64,000 bases of DNA from Oceanospirillaceae bacterium (GCA_002723385.1 PBNY01000025.1:1-64000); one strand, 5' to 3'. Numbered from the stretch's first letter, positions 26,035-35,163 are shown. Notes: generated by a model from the sequence alone, not told the origin. Made by a program: numbers and translations.

Positions 26035-27933
26035 ATGATCGAATTTAATCAGGTTTCCCTTCAGCGGGGAACGCAAATGCTGTTGAAAGACGCATCCCTG
26101 CGGATTCACGACGGGCAAAAACTGGCTCTGATCGGCGCCAATGGTGCCGGGAAATCGAGTCTTTTTGCACTGTTGAACGCTGAACTGGGGGTTGATGGCG
26201 GTGATTTATCCATTCCGGCAAAGTGGCGAATTGCCCATATGGCCCAGGAAGTCGAAGCCAGTGAACGCTCTGCGCTCGACTACGCTATGGACGGAGACAG
26301 GCACTACCGGGTGATCGAAAACAACATTGCCAGCGCTGCCGACGACAATCAGCTGGCACACTGGCTGGATCAGATGGATCAGCACAAGGGTTATGAGGTA
26401 CCGGTAAAAGCTGAACAATTGTTGCACGGCCTCGGTTTTTCCAACGACGATCTGAAGCGCTCGGTGAAAGACTTTTCCGGTGGCTGGCGCATCCGCCTGA
26501 ATCTGGCTCAGGCTCTGATGATGCCATCCGATCTGCTACTGCTCGACGAACCCACCAACCACCTGGATCTGGAAGCCACCATGTGGCTCGAGGGATGGCT
26601 GCGCAAATACCCGGGCACCTTGTTGTTCATCTCGCACGACCGGGATTTTATCGATGGCGTGGCCAACAATATCGTCCACCTGTATGAACAGAAGCTGACG
26701 GTGTATCCCGGCAACTACAGTGCCTATGAGCGCATGCGCGCCGAGAAACTGGCCCAGCAACAAACCCTGTACGAGAAGCAGCAAACCCGTGTGGCTGAAA
26801 TCGAGAAGTTCGTCAGTCGCTTCCGGGCCAAGGCCACCAAGGCCAAACAGGCCCAGAGCCGATTGAAAGAACTGCAGCGCATGGAGCTGATCGCACCGGC
26901 TCACGTTGATTCGCCGTTCCGGTTTGAATTTCCCTGCCATGAGCAGATGTCGACGCCACTGCTGACGCTGCAACAGGCCAGCCTGGGTTACGCCGACAAG
27001 CCCATTCTGCCCGATGTAAAAGTCTCCATTGTGCCCGGCCACCGCATCGGATTGCTTGGCCCCAACGGTGCGGGTAAATCCACCCTGTTGAAAACCTTGT
27101 GCGAAGATCTGCCGCTGATCACAGGCGAACGCACCCAGGGCGAGCACCTGCACATCGGTTACTTTGCCCAGCACCAGCTGGAATCACTCGATACCAGTGT
27201 CAGCGGCTCACTGATTCTGCAACGCATGCGTCCACAAGCCAGCGAACAGGAAATTCGAAATTTCCTCGGCGGTTTTGGTTTTCACGGTGATCGGGCACTG
27301 GAAGTGATCGAACCGTTTTCTGGCGGTGAAAAAGCCCGACTGGCGCTGGCTTGTGTGGCCTGGATGAAACCCAACCTGCTGATTCTCGATGAGCCAACCA
27401 ACCATCTGGACATCGAAATGCGTGAAGCGCTGACGCTGGCGTTGCAGAATTTCCCCGGTGCCATCCTGATCGTCAGCCACGATCGTCACCTGCTCAAGGC
27501 CAGTGTTGATGAGTACTGGCTGGTTGACCATGGCAAGGTCACCCCGTTTGATGGCGACCTGGATGACTATCACAGCTATATGCAGGAACGCGAACAGGTC
27601 TCGCCAGACACCACTCAGAATGCCGAGGAATCCGCTGCTCCGGCCGTTTCGTCAAGTCAAAATCGTAAGGAGCAAAAACGTCTGGAAGCTGAACGCCGCC
27701 AACGACTGGCGCCCCTGCGTAAAAAGCAGCAAGCCGCTGAGAAGAAGATGGAGAAACTTCAAAGCCAGCTGGATGAGCTCGAAAACCAGCTTGCCGATAC
27801 CGGCCTTTACGAGGATGCCCGCAAGGACGAACTGAAAACCCTGTTGGCGAAACAGGCAGATACCAAGGCCGATCTGGAAGAGATTGAAATGGCGTGGATG
27901 GAGCTGACGGAAGAGCTGGAAAACGCGGAATAA
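26035..27933 (+). CDS. yheS: ABC-F ATPase YheS
   Basis: This 632-residue ABC-F protein has two ATP-binding cassettes and no membrane domain; such proteins act on ribosomes. Walker A motifs are at about residues 34 to 42 (GANGAGKSS) and 342 to 350 (GPNGAGKST), and signatures read DFSGGWR and FSGGEKAR. Both Walker B segments are LLDEPTNHLD or ILDEPTNHLD. The linker RFRAKATKAKQAQSRLKELQRMELI and a C-terminal coiled coil (about 540 to 630) are typical of YheS. The ATG at 26035 gives MIEFNQVSLQRG; the upstream 60 codons of the same frame overlap the divergent gene and are not part of it. Confidence 0.95.
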   Translation: MIEFNQVSLQRGTQMLLKDASLRIHDGQKLALIGANGAGKSSLFALLNAELGVDGGDLSIPAKWRIAHMAQEVEASERSALDYAMDGDRHYRVIENNIASAADDNQLAHWLDQMDQHKGYEVPVKAEQLLHGLGFSNDDLKRSVKDFSGGWRIRLNLAQALMMPSDLLLLDEPTNHLDLEATMWLEGWLRKYPGTLLFISHDRDFIDGVANNIVHLYEQKLTVYPGNYSAYERMRAEKLAQQQTLYEKQQTRVAEIEKFVSRFRAKATKAKQAQSRLKELQRMELIAPAHVDSPFRFEFPCHEQMSTPLLTLQQASLGYADKPILPDVKVSIVPGHRIGLLGPNGAGKSTLLKTLCEDLPLITGERTQGEHLHIGYFAQHQLESLDTSVSGSLILQRMRPQASEQEIRNFLGGFGFHGDRALEVIEPFSGGEKARLALACVAWMKPNLLILDEPTNHLDIEMREALTLALQNFPGAILIVSHDRHLLKASVDEYWLVDHGKVTPFDGDLDDYHSYMQEREQVSPDTTQNAEESAAPAVSSSQNRKEQKRLEAERRQRLAPLRKKQQAAEKKMEKLQSQLDELENQLADTGLYEDARKDELKTLLAKQADTKADLEEIEMAWMELTEELENAE

Positions 27934-27959
27934 CAACCGCCTGATCGTTAGTCATTCAA

Positions 27960-27979
27960 GCCCGCCCCGAAAGGCGGGC
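27960..27979. terminator. weak bidirectional hairpin between yheS and glmU
   Basis: A perfect 7-bp GC stem (GCCCGCC / GGCGGGC) with loop CCGAAA lies between the convergent genes. The U-tract is poor on both strands, so efficiency is uncertain. Confidence 0.55.
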
Positions 27980-28028
27980 AACCAAACCTCACCAGAAGTG
28001 AGATTCAGACATCACACAATCGGACTGT

Positions 28029-29408
28029 TCAGGATTTTTTCTCAGGCCGTTTCCAGCCGGAAATATTGCGCTGTCGACCGCGCGCCACCGCCAGATGATG
28101 ATCGTCGACCGGTGAAGTAATCACAGATCCGGCAGCCACTGTCACGCCAGCACCGATGTTGGCAGGTGCGACCAGGGCCGAGTTGGAACCGATAAAGGCC
28201 CCGTCACCGATAATGGTTTTGTACTTGTTCACGCCGTCGTAATTGCAGGTAATGGTGCCCGCGCCGACGTTCACATCTTCACCAATTTCCGCATCGCCAA
28301 CGTAAGTCAGGTGGTTCACCTTGGAACCCTTGCCGACGAAGGATTTCTTGATCTCGCAGAAATTCCCGACCTTGGCCTGTTCCGCCAGTTCGGCACCCGG
28401 ACGCAAACGTGCGTAAGGGCCAACAACACAATCGTTTGCTGTCGTGGCCTGTTCCACCAGACTGAACGCGTCAACACGCGTACCAGCCCCCAGACGAGCG
28501 CTCTTGATCACACAGTTCGGCCCAATGCGTACGCCGTCTTCCAGCGTGACGTCTCCTTCGAACACGCAACCCACATCGATAAACACGTCACGACCAACCG
28601 TCAGCGTGCCACGGACATCCACACGAGCCGGGTCGGCCATGGCAACGCCCTGGCGCAGCAAATCTTCCGCAACTTTGGACTGATACACGCGCTCCAGCTG
28701 TGCCAGCTGTACCCGGTCATTCACACCCTGCACTTCTTCTTCGGAAGAAGCGAAGATCGCGCGGACTGCCGTGCCTTCTTCTACTGCCATGGCCACGATA
28801 TCCGTCAGGTAGTATTCGCCCTGGGCGTTGTTGGATGACAGGGCTGGCAACCAGCGATTAAGGTGCGCGGCGGACGCCGCCAGAATGCCGGTGTTGACTT
28901 CACAAATGGCCCGTTGCTCTTCCGACGCGTCCTTGTGTTCAACAATCGCCTGAATGTTCCCGGCATCGTCGCGAACGATGCGACCGTAACCGGTAGGATC
29001 ATCCAGTTCCACCGTCAGCAGAGCAAGACCGCCCGGATTGTCAGTCTGATGATGGGTTTCAGCCAACAGCGCCGTCAGTGTCTCAGTGGTGATGAGAGGC
29101 ACGTCACCGTACAGAACCAGTACCGTGGCGTCGTCGGCAACGTTCGGCATGGCCTGGGCCACTGCGTGTCCGGTACCGTTTTGTTCAGTCTGCATCGCCC
29201 ACTGAATGTCGGCACCCTCGAAGGTTTGCTGAACTTTCTCTGCGCCGTGACCAATGACGACATGCTGCGTGGCCTGTTCCAGTTGCGAGGCACTGTCCAG
29301 TACGTGACCCAGCATGGGCTTGCCCGCCAGTGTGTGCAAAACCTTGGGCAAATCGGATTTCATGCGAGAGCCTTTGCCAGCGGCAAGGGTAACAACAGCC
29401 AGAGTCAT
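28029..29408 (-). CDS. glmU: bifunctional UDP-GlcNAc pyrophosphorylase / GlcN-1-P acetyltransferase
   Basis: This 459-residue protein performs the last two steps to UDP-GlcNAc, precursor of peptidoglycan and lipopolysaccharide. The N-terminal uridylyltransferase starts with LAAGKGSRMKSDLPKVLH and contains QTEQNGTGHAV and LYGDVPL. The C-terminal half (from about residue 250) is a left-handed beta-helix of hexapeptide repeats ending GAGTITCNYDGVNKYKT and GSNSALVAP. The ATG at 29408 has AAAGGA at ideal spacing; the ATG at 29417 is too close. It is convergent with yheS and is not linked to the atp operon here. Confidence 0.96.
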   Translation of the reverse strand: MTLAVVTLAAGKGSRMKSDLPKVLHTLAGKPMLGHVLDSASQLEQATQHVVIGHGAEKVQQTFEGADIQWAMQTEQNGTGHAVAQAMPNVADDATVLVLYGDVPLITTETLTALLAETHHQTDNPGGLALLTVELDDPTGYGRIVRDDAGNIQAIVEHKDASEEQRAICEVNTGILAASAAHLNRWLPALSSNNAQGEYYLTDIVAMAVEEGTAVRAIFASSEEEVQGVNDRVQLAQLERVYQSKVAEDLLRQGVAMADPARVDVRGTLTVGRDVFIDVGCVFEGDVTLEDGVRIGPNCVIKSARLGAGTRVDAFSLVEQATTANDCVVGPYARLRPGAELAEQAKVGNFCEIKKSFVGKGSKVNHLTYVGDAEIGEDVNVGAGTITCNYDGVNKYKTIIGDGAFIGSNSALVAPANIGAGVTVAAGSVITSPVDDHHLAVARGRQRNISGWKRPEKKS

Positions 29409-29533
29409 GATGGACATCCTTTCTATAAGTCTTTGGAATTACCAGTGAGATGGAGCTTTTCTGAGTGTAGCCAGCGATATATTACGGTTCCACCATTCCC
29501 TTTAGCTCAGAATCAAACCCTGAGCCAGCTCAG

Positions 29534-30388
29534 TTACTCGGCCACTTTTGGCTCACTTTCAACACTTAAAGTAGCGGACAGGCACTGCTTCGCCTGTTTC
29601 GCCATGTCCACCAGCATATTGGCGTAGCCGTCCTGATCGAGAGCAATGTGCATCGCCAGAGGGTCCAGTTCACCGCGACCGATATCCAGTCCATCAGTCA
29701 GGCGATTCACCAGCGCCGGAGAAAATTCAGGTTCGCTGAACACACACACCACGTCACCCCGTTCAAGTTGCTTGCGCATCTGACGCAAGGTGCGCAATCC
29801 GGGACGGTGTTCAGGCGACAGCGTAAAAGCCCCCAGCTGATTCAGCTGCAGGGCATTGACCCAGTGGTCATACGCGCGGTGGAAAACAAAAAAACCGCGC
29901 GACTGCAGCCCCGACAATTGCTCGTCACTCTTTTTCAGGGCTTCATCAACCGACCTGGCAAACGGAGCCGCATCCTGTTTCAGATACCCTGCCAGACGCG
30001 CCTGCAGCTGCTTCACCAACTCGGGAGCGAACCACAGGTGCGGATCTGACGTCATTCCAGGCGTTCTGAAATCGGCGGCGTTCAACCAGATTTTTTCAGG
30101 CCAGCGCTTGGCGAAACCACGCAGGTACGGTTCGTTGTCCACACCGGACCAGACGATGATGTCCGCCGACTGTATCAGGTCGATGTCTGACGGGCGCAAA
30201 CTGAAATCATGGGGCGTCATGCCGGGTGGAACCAGCACCTTGAGACGTTCGTTCGGAACGATCGACGCGGCAACCAGCGCCAGCGGATGAACACTGGCCA
30301 GAACCACAGGTTGATCCGGGCGCGCTTGGGCATTCAGGGAAGTCAGGCCAACGAGCAGCAAGCCCAGTGACAGCAAATAATTGATCAT
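29534..30388 (-). CDS. znuA: zinc ABC transporter substrate-binding protein
   Basis: This 284-residue periplasmic protein captures Zn2+ for ZnuBC. A signal peptide ends near LNAQA (residue 22). Likely zinc ligands are His60 (MTPHDFS), His117 (DPHLWF) and His170 or His175 (FHRAYDH). The segment after MTPHDFSLRPSD is identical in layout to enteric ZnuA, but the long His/Asp-rich loop is missing: PGMTSDPHLWF follows directly. It is divergent from zur-znuC-znuB across 55 bp that contain a Zur-box-like sequence, so it should be repressed by zinc. Confidence 0.9.
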   Translation of the reverse strand: MINYLLSLGLLLVGLTSLNAQARPDQPVVLASVHPLALVAASIVPNERLKVLVPPGMTPHDFSLRPSDIDLIQSADIIVWSGVDNEPYLRGFAKRWPEKIWLNAADFRTPGMTSDPHLWFAPELVKQLQARLAGYLKQDAAPFARSVDEALKKSDEQLSGLQSRGFFVFHRAYDHWVNALQLNQLGAFTLSPEHRPGLRTLRQMRKQLERGDVVCVFSEPEFSPALVNRLTDGLDIGRGELDPLAMHIALDQDGYANMLVDMAKQAKQCLSATLSVESEPKVAE

Positions 30389-30413
30389 TGTTTATCGCCG
30401 GAGGTGTCGTAGA

Positions 30414-30436
30414 ATCGCAACATTATAACCGAAGGT
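30414..30436. promoter_or_regulatory. putative Zur box
   Basis: GCAACATTATAAC (minus GTTATAATGTTGC) matches one half of the Zur palindrome TGTTATA-N-TATAACA well and the other half poorly. Its position in the 55-bp znuA/zur intergenic region is the main support. Confidence 0.45.
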
Positions 30437-30443
30437 CAGAAGA

Positions 30444-30923
30444 ATGACTCAGAACGTATACCGTCCACACGATCATTCCACTTGCATTGATAACGCTATG
30501 GAACAGGCCAAAGCGGTATGCGAGCAGAACGGTGCACGGCTTACGAAAGTCCGTCAACGGGTGCTCGAACTGGTCTGGAGCAGCCACAAGCCGGTCGGTG
30601 CCTACGACCTGCTGCCTCTGCTCGCCAACGAGGGCTTTAACTCTGCCCCGCCAACGGTTTACCGGGCGCTCGATTTCCTGCTCGAACTCGGTCTGATTCA
30701 CCGCCTCGCCTCACTGAATGCTTATGTCGGTTGTTCACATCCGGGACATGGCCGTGCCAGCTGCTTTTTTCTGTGCCAGAGCTGCGGCAAGGCACAAGAG
30801 CTGGAGAGCCAGCTCTACGATGACCTGTCCACCCGCGTTGAATCCACACTCGGCGTGAAAATCGATCACCAGATCACCGAATTATCAGGCATCTGTCCCA
30901 GCTGCCTCGACCAATCCTCATGA
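30444..30923 (+). CDS. zur: zinc uptake regulator Zur (Fur family)
   Basis: This 159-residue Fur-family repressor has a winged helix at about residues 25 to 90 (RLTKVRQRVLELVWSSHKPVGAYDLL, PPTVYRALDFLLELGLIHRL). The structural zinc site is the Cys4 set CQSC and CPSC, and His-rich residues sit near SHPGHGRASC. With Zn2+ bound it represses zinc import. It is co-directional with znuC and overlaps it by four bases (ATGA), so it autoregulates through the shared box. The assignment to Zur over Fur rests on the znu neighbours. Confidence 0.92.
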   Translation: MTQNVYRPHDHSTCIDNAMEQAKAVCEQNGARLTKVRQRVLELVWSSHKPVGAYDLLPLLANEGFNSAPPTVYRALDFLLELGLIHRLASLNAYVGCSHPGHGRASCFFLCQSCGKAQELESQLYDDLSTRVESTLGVKIDHQITELSGICPSCLDQSS

Positions 30924-31663
30924 GCTCAGATGCCCTGATCAGCGCTCACAACCTGTACCTGAATCGTCAGCACAAACAGGTGCTGGATAATGTATCGCTG
31001 CAAGTACTGCCCAGGCAAATCATCACTCTGATTGGCCCCAATGGTTGTGGCAAGTCCACCCTGCTCAAGGTCTTGCTGGGTCTGGAAAAAGCCGATTCTG
31101 GTGAGGTGATTCAGCGACAGGGACTTGGTATCGGCTATATGCCGCAGCGCCTGGCACTGGAACCCAGACTGCCGCTCACCGTGGACGGGTTTCTGAAACT
31201 GGCCAGAGGCGCCAGACAGGTACACATCGACTCCTGGCTGGAGCGGCTGGAAATTACCACGATACGCAATCAGGATGTCCAGGCACTTTCCGGCGGTGAG
31301 TGGCAGCGCGTACTGCTGGCTCGTGCCCTGCTGATTCAACCCGATATCCTGATGCTGGATGAACCGGTTCAGGGCGTTGACGTACAGGGCCAGATGGCGC
31401 TGTATCAGCTGATTCCACAGCTGCGGGACGAGCTCGGCTGCGCAGTTTTAATGGTCTCCCACGATTTGCACCTGGTCATGGCAGCCACTGACGAAGTGAT
31501 CTGCATGAACGGTCATATCTGCTGTTCCGGCCATCCCGATACCGTCACGCTGGATCCGGCCTATCAACAGTTATTCGGCCAGCCACTGGCACACTACACC
31601 CACCACCACGACCATCAACATTGTCTTGACGGACATATCGAACCGGCGCAACCGACAGAATGA
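30920..31663 (+). CDS. znuC: zinc ABC transporter ATP-binding protein
   Basis: This 247-residue ATPase of the zinc importer has Walker A GPNGCGKST (about residues 39 to 47), signature LSGGEWQ (about 124 to 130), Walker B ILMLDEP and an H-loop VSHDLH. Its C-terminus carries a His-rich run (HYTHHHDHQHCLDGH, about 223 to 237), which may bind zinc. It overlaps zur and znuB by four bases each. Confidence 0.93.
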   Translation: MSSDALISAHNLYLNRQHKQVLDNVSLQVLPRQIITLIGPNGCGKSTLLKVLLGLEKADSGEVIQRQGLGIGYMPQRLALEPRLPLTVDGFLKLARGARQVHIDSWLERLEITTIRNQDVQALSGGEWQRVLLARALLIQPDILMLDEPVQGVDVQGQMALYQLIPQLRDELGCAVLMVSHDLHLVMAATDEVICMNGHICCSGHPDTVTLDPAYQQLFGQPLAHYTHHHDHQHCLDGHIEPAQPTE

Positions 31664-32454
31664 ACTGGCTTACTGACATCTGGTGGCTGCCCGCGCTCTT
31701 CAGCGGTGTCCTGCTGGCCGCCATAACCGGCCCACTCGGCAGCTTCGTAGTCTGGCGTCGAATGGCCTTCTTTGGAGACACTCTGGCACACGGTGCCTTG
31801 CTGGGCATCACACTGGGTATTGTTGCCGAGATTGATCCGGTGATCGCACTGATGCTCAGCTCGGTCATATTGGCGGTGCTGTTGTATCCACTTCAGCGCA
31901 CCTCAGCGCTTTCCGCTGATACCCTGCTCGGGATTGTTTCCCACAGCATGCTGGCCATCGGACTGGTGACCCTGAGCCTGACCGATGGCATTCGCGTCGA
32001 TCTGATGGGGTACCTGTTCGGCGACCTGCTGGCCGTCGACTACACCGATGTACTCTGGGTCGCTGCCATCGGTGTGACGTGCGGCGGGCTGATGTTTGCC
32101 AACTGGCGTGGTCTGGTCGCTGCCACCGTGAGTCAGGAACTGGCGTCGATTGATGGCTACCCGGTCAGAAAACTCAATCTGATGCTGGTGATCATGCTGG
32201 CACTGACTGTCGCTCTGGCGATGAAGATCGTCGGTATTCTGCTGGTCAGCGCGCTGTTGATCATTCCTCCGGCAGCCGCACGAGCGCTGTCCCGCACTCC
32301 CGAACAAATGGCCTTGATCGCCAGTGGACTCGGCATTCTGGCCGTGCTGTCAGGCATGGCTGCCTCTTTCCAGTGGGACACACCGACCGGCCCCAGCGTG
32401 GTCGTTGCAGCAGCGACGATGTTTGTCTGCAGCCTGATGATCAGGCGTTCCTGA
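31660..32454 (+). CDS. znuB: zinc ABC transporter permease
   Basis: This 264-residue membrane subunit has about eight or nine hydrophobic helices. Family segments are GPLGSFVVWRRMAFFGDTLAHGALLG near residue 22 and IVGILLVSALLIIPPAAARALSRTP near residue 190. It starts within the end of znuC (ATGA) and ends the zur-znuC-znuB operon. A small hairpin (32464 to 32480) follows before the convergent sigma factor gene. Confidence 0.93.
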   Translation: MNWLTDIWWLPALFSGVLLAAITGPLGSFVVWRRMAFFGDTLAHGALLGITLGIVAEIDPVIALMLSSVILAVLLYPLQRTSALSADTLLGIVSHSMLAIGLVTLSLTDGIRVDLMGYLFGDLLAVDYTDVLWVAAIGVTCGGLMFANWRGLVAATVSQELASIDGYPVRKLNLMLVIMLALTVALAMKIVGILLVSALLIIPPAAARALSRTPEQMALIASGLGILAVLSGMAASFQWDTPTGPSVVVAAATMFVCSLMIRRS

Positions 32455-32463
32455 ACAACACCG

Positions 32464-32480
32464 GACCCTCCGGCAGGGTC
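32464..32480. terminator. weak hairpin between znuB and the sigma factor gene
   Basis: GACCCT and AGGGTC pair around CCGGC. There is no T-tract on the plus strand, so terminator function is doubtful. Confidence 0.35.
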
Positions 32481-32493
32481 TGGCAGGTATTGT

Positions 32494-33759
32494 TCAGGTA
32501 TCGGTAAAATCCTGATAGCGTCGAAAACGACGCTTCAGTGCAGAGCGGATGTGCTGGTTAGGGGCCGCAGACAATGCTTTCCCGGCACTGCCGTTGCCAT
32601 CGTCCATGTGACCTGAGCGAAAGCAAAGATCGGCCTTGACGGCATACCAGTAATACGAACACTCAAACCATCCCGGCAGTACCATCGTACTCAAAACAGC
32701 CAGCCCTGCTTCGGCATCCTGATGTTCCGCCAGCGCCAGTGCTCTGCCCAGGCGATACATGGGCGACGGTGCCAGTCGCTCCAGCAGTTCATAGGATGAT
32801 GCTATTCGCTCCCACCGGGTTTGCTCAAACGAACTGGCCATACAGTGTTCCGCAGCGATACCGGCTTCGATGTGAAACCGGCTGAGTTGTTCTCCCTCGG
32901 CGGCCTGATTCAGCAGCGCCAGTCCCGTCACGATCAGGCCCCAATCCCAGTCATTGCGTTGCTGATGCTCCAGCAATACCAGCGCGCCATCATGATCCTG
33001 TCGCGTTGTCAGCCGTGCCCGGTGCAAGTACATAAGCGCCAGCAAAGCTCGAGATTCGGGGTGCTGACCCGCCCGGCTTTCAACCAGCAGGTGTCCAAGC
33101 CGAATCGCTTCGTCGCAGAGGTCTTTTCGAATGGCGAGGTCCGGATGAGAAGACAGGTAACCTTCAGTGAACATCAGATAAATCACCTTGTGTACCTGCT
33201 CCAGCCGTCGCTCGGTTTCAGCATCGTTCAGTTGCCCAGACAAATCGGCATCCAGACGGAGCTGCTGTCTGGCGCGAGAAAACCGCTTGTAGGCATTGGC
33301 TTCAGACATAAATAATCGGGCTGCAATTTCAGCGATGCTGAAGCCACACAGGCTCTTGAGGGTGAAAACAAGCTGGGAATGAACCGGAAGGTCAGGATGA
33401 CAACTGGCGAACAGCATTTTAAGAAAGGCATCCGTCAGCTCCCCGCCAAAACCAATCGGGGGGTCGGCGAACGCCTCAACGTCTGGCAACACCTCTGAGG
33501 CTTCACCGGCCCCCAGTGTTTCCAGTAACTGCTGACGACGGCGCTGCGCACGGAATTCCGACACCAGCCGACGCTCGGCGACACGATACAACCAGGCTGA
33601 AGGAACCTCCGGTTCGCCACTATGCGGCCAATGTTCCAGTGCCTTGAGCAAAGCATCCTGAACCGCGTCTTCGACAGCAGCAAGATGCCCCACACCCAAA
33701 CGGCGGGTCAGTAACGCCACGAGAGGTCCATACTCGTGACGAAACAGGTGCTGATTCAC
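32494..33759 (-). CDS. ECF sigma factor, ECF42-type (DUF6596)
   Basis: This 421-residue sigma factor has region 2 near residues 15 to 80 (VEDAVQDALLKALEHWP, PSAWLYRVAERRLVSEFRAQRRR), region 4 near 135 to 190 (LVFTLKSLCGFSIAEIAARLFMSEANAYKRFSRAR) and a long C-terminal helical DUF6596/TPR-like domain (about 195 to 415). That extension, the absence of an adjacent anti-sigma gene, and a DGPF partner gene are the traits of group ECF42. The C-terminal domain probably controls activity. Its start overlaps the stop of the YCII gene by four bases. Confidence 0.9.
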   Translation of the reverse strand: MNQHLFRHEYGPLVALLTRRLGVGHLAAVEDAVQDALLKALEHWPHSGEPEVPSAWLYRVAERRLVSEFRAQRRRQQLLETLGAGEASEVLPDVEAFADPPIGFGGELTDAFLKMLFASCHPDLPVHSQLVFTLKSLCGFSIAEIAARLFMSEANAYKRFSRARQQLRLDADLSGQLNDAETERRLEQVHKVIYLMFTEGYLSSHPDLAIRKDLCDEAIRLGHLLVESRAGQHPESRALLALMYLHRARLTTRQDHDGALVLLEHQQRNDWDWGLIVTGLALLNQAAEGEQLSRFHIEAGIAAEHCMASSFEQTRWERIASSYELLERLAPSPMYRLGRALALAEHQDAEAGLAVLSTMVLPGWFECSYYWYAVKADLCFRSGHMDDGNGSAGKALSAAPNQHIRSALKRRFRRYQDFTDT

Positions 33760-34106
33760 TGGGTACTGATTTCTCGAATCTCGATGCTGGTCCCCGGATT
33801 CGCAACCATCGGGCTGGCCTGGATGACGGCGATCGCCTCTTCCAGTGATGCGGCAGACAGCATCATATAGCCACCGAGAATTTCCTTGATCTCAACAAAA
33901 GGGCCATCAGCCACGGCATCGTGTCGAACAACGGCACCTTGCTGACTCAGCTTGCCGCCCATATCGAGAATATTGTCAGCGTACTTCTGCTGCCAGTCTG
34001 CAAATCGGGCATACATAGCCTCCATTTCTGACGGCGAGGGCTTCTCACAGCCCCCGGACTCACTGCGCAGCATGCAAAGGTACTTGTTGCTTGTCTGATC
34101 GTTCAT
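33756..34106 (-). CDS. YCII/DGPF-domain protein, partner of the ECF42 sigma factor
   Basis: This 116-residue YCII-related protein has the diagnostic motif DGPF at about residue 71 (ADGPFVEIKEILGGYMML). The ATG at 34106 gives MNDQTSNKYLCMLRSESG, with AGGAG upstream; the long open extension to 34472 overlaps the SHOCT gene and is not coding. DGPF proteins are consistently linked to ECF42 sigma factors and are often their main regulon members. It is upstream of, and translationally coupled to, the sigma gene. The biochemical role is unknown. Confidence 0.88.
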   Translation of the reverse strand: MNDQTSNKYLCMLRSESGGCEKPSPSEMEAMYARFADWQQKYADNILDMGGKLSQQGAVVRHDAVADGPFVEIKEILGGYMMLSAASLEEAIAVIQASPMVANPGTSIEIREISTQ

Positions 34107-34238
34107 GTCATCACTCCTGAATCTGTACGTAGAGGTATCAGCAACGGTTTGTTTGCTGACAACAGAATGACGTTTGCGAACAGCCAGGTTGGACACTCTG
34201 CAGCCGCTTTTTGCCAATACAACCGATTGCGTCCCTTT

Positions 34239-34270
34239 CGATACTGGCTCCGGTCGATACTGGCTCCGGT
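34239..34270. repeat. perfect 16-bp tandem duplication
   Basis: CGATACTGGCTCCGGT occurs twice without any gap, immediately after the stop codon of the SHOCT gene. It looks like a recent slippage duplication. Confidence 0.9.
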
Positions 34271-34272
34271 GA

Positions 34273-35073
34273 TTACAAGCGTTGCAGCAACTCGGCTTTT
34301 TTACTGGAGAATTCCTGATCCGTAAGAACACCAGCAGCATGCAGGCTGGCGAGTTTTTCAATCGCATCCAGAACCTCGGCGGTATTGGTCGCAGAAACCG
34401 CATCATTGGTAGCAGCAGGCATGCTGTTGGCCGGAACGTTTTCAAACGGCGCTGCCGAAGCGGCGTTAACAATCGGTTCTGGTGACGTCGCTGGCGCGGA
34501 TGAAGGGCCCATAAACGGATTGAATCCCGACAAAATGGGCAGGTTTTCCAACCAGACGTTGCCGTACTGGCTGCTGAACGTCAGCGACATGCCATTGCCC
34601 TGCTGCTGACTGACACCAGAGATCATGTGATCGCCCGTGTCATAGGTGCTGACTTCCCCGTTCATTTCCAGTGCCAGACGCCGACAATGTGGAAAGATCG
34701 CATAGCGAATGCCGTTCTGCGCCCCGGATGATGCCGGAGAACCCCATTCACCGGGCCACCAGTTTGGCCCTGTTCCTGACCGGTTGATCGCTGGCGGCTG
34801 GAAAATCATTCCTTGTTGCATGGCATTGGAAAGCTCACCGCACAGATTACTGACTGTACTCTGCAGCTGGTTGTTGAACATATCCCCGACCATGGTCATG
34901 CCGCCCTGCATCCACTGACCACCACCACCCAGTTCGGGGCAGTAGAACTGGGCCATGGTGCCGTTGCCGTTGCACACTGCCTCGGCCATCGTGATCACGC
35001 TTTCGGGCATCAGGCTGTAACGCAAGGCCAGATCATTCACCAGCCGTTGACCATACTCTGTGAGTGGGTTCAT
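34273..35073 (-). CDS. SHOCT-domain protein
   Basis: This 266-residue protein has a C-terminal SHOCT domain (about residues 236 to 266, VLDAIEKLASLHAAGVLTDQEFSSKKAELLQRL), a short oligomerisation-like helix pair. The N-terminal part contains three Cys (AVCNGNG, YCPELGGG, NLCGELS) and aromatic segments (GPNWWPGEWGSP). A Pro/Ala/Ser-rich linker lies at about 185 to 230. No signal peptide is evident. It is the first of three minus-strand genes leading into the YCII and sigma genes, with 166 bp in between. The function is unknown. Confidence 0.75.
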   Translation of the reverse strand: MNPLTEYGQRLVNDLALRYSLMPESVITMAEAVCNGNGTMAQFYCPELGGGGQWMQGGMTMVGDMFNNQLQSTVSNLCGELSNAMQQGMIFQPPAINRSGTGPNWWPGEWGSPASSGAQNGIRYAIFPHCRRLALEMNGEVSTYDTGDHMISGVSQQQGNGMSLTFSSQYGNVWLENLPILSGFNPFMGPSSAPATSPEPIVNAASAAPFENVPANSMPAATNDAVSATNTAEVLDAIEKLASLHAAGVLTDQEFSSKKAELLQRL

Positions 35074-35163
35074 TGCGTCTCTCCTGCCTTCAATTAATGT
35101 AACCGCAGGCTAACAGGAATAGCTTCCGATGTTGTGACAAACGGGTACCGCCTGTCGCCTTCT

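Noticed and set aside
34107-34472. N-terminal extension of the YCII gene
   Set aside because: The extension overlaps the SHOCT gene in another frame and lacks homology; the ATG at 34106 has a good ribosome-binding site and the family start.
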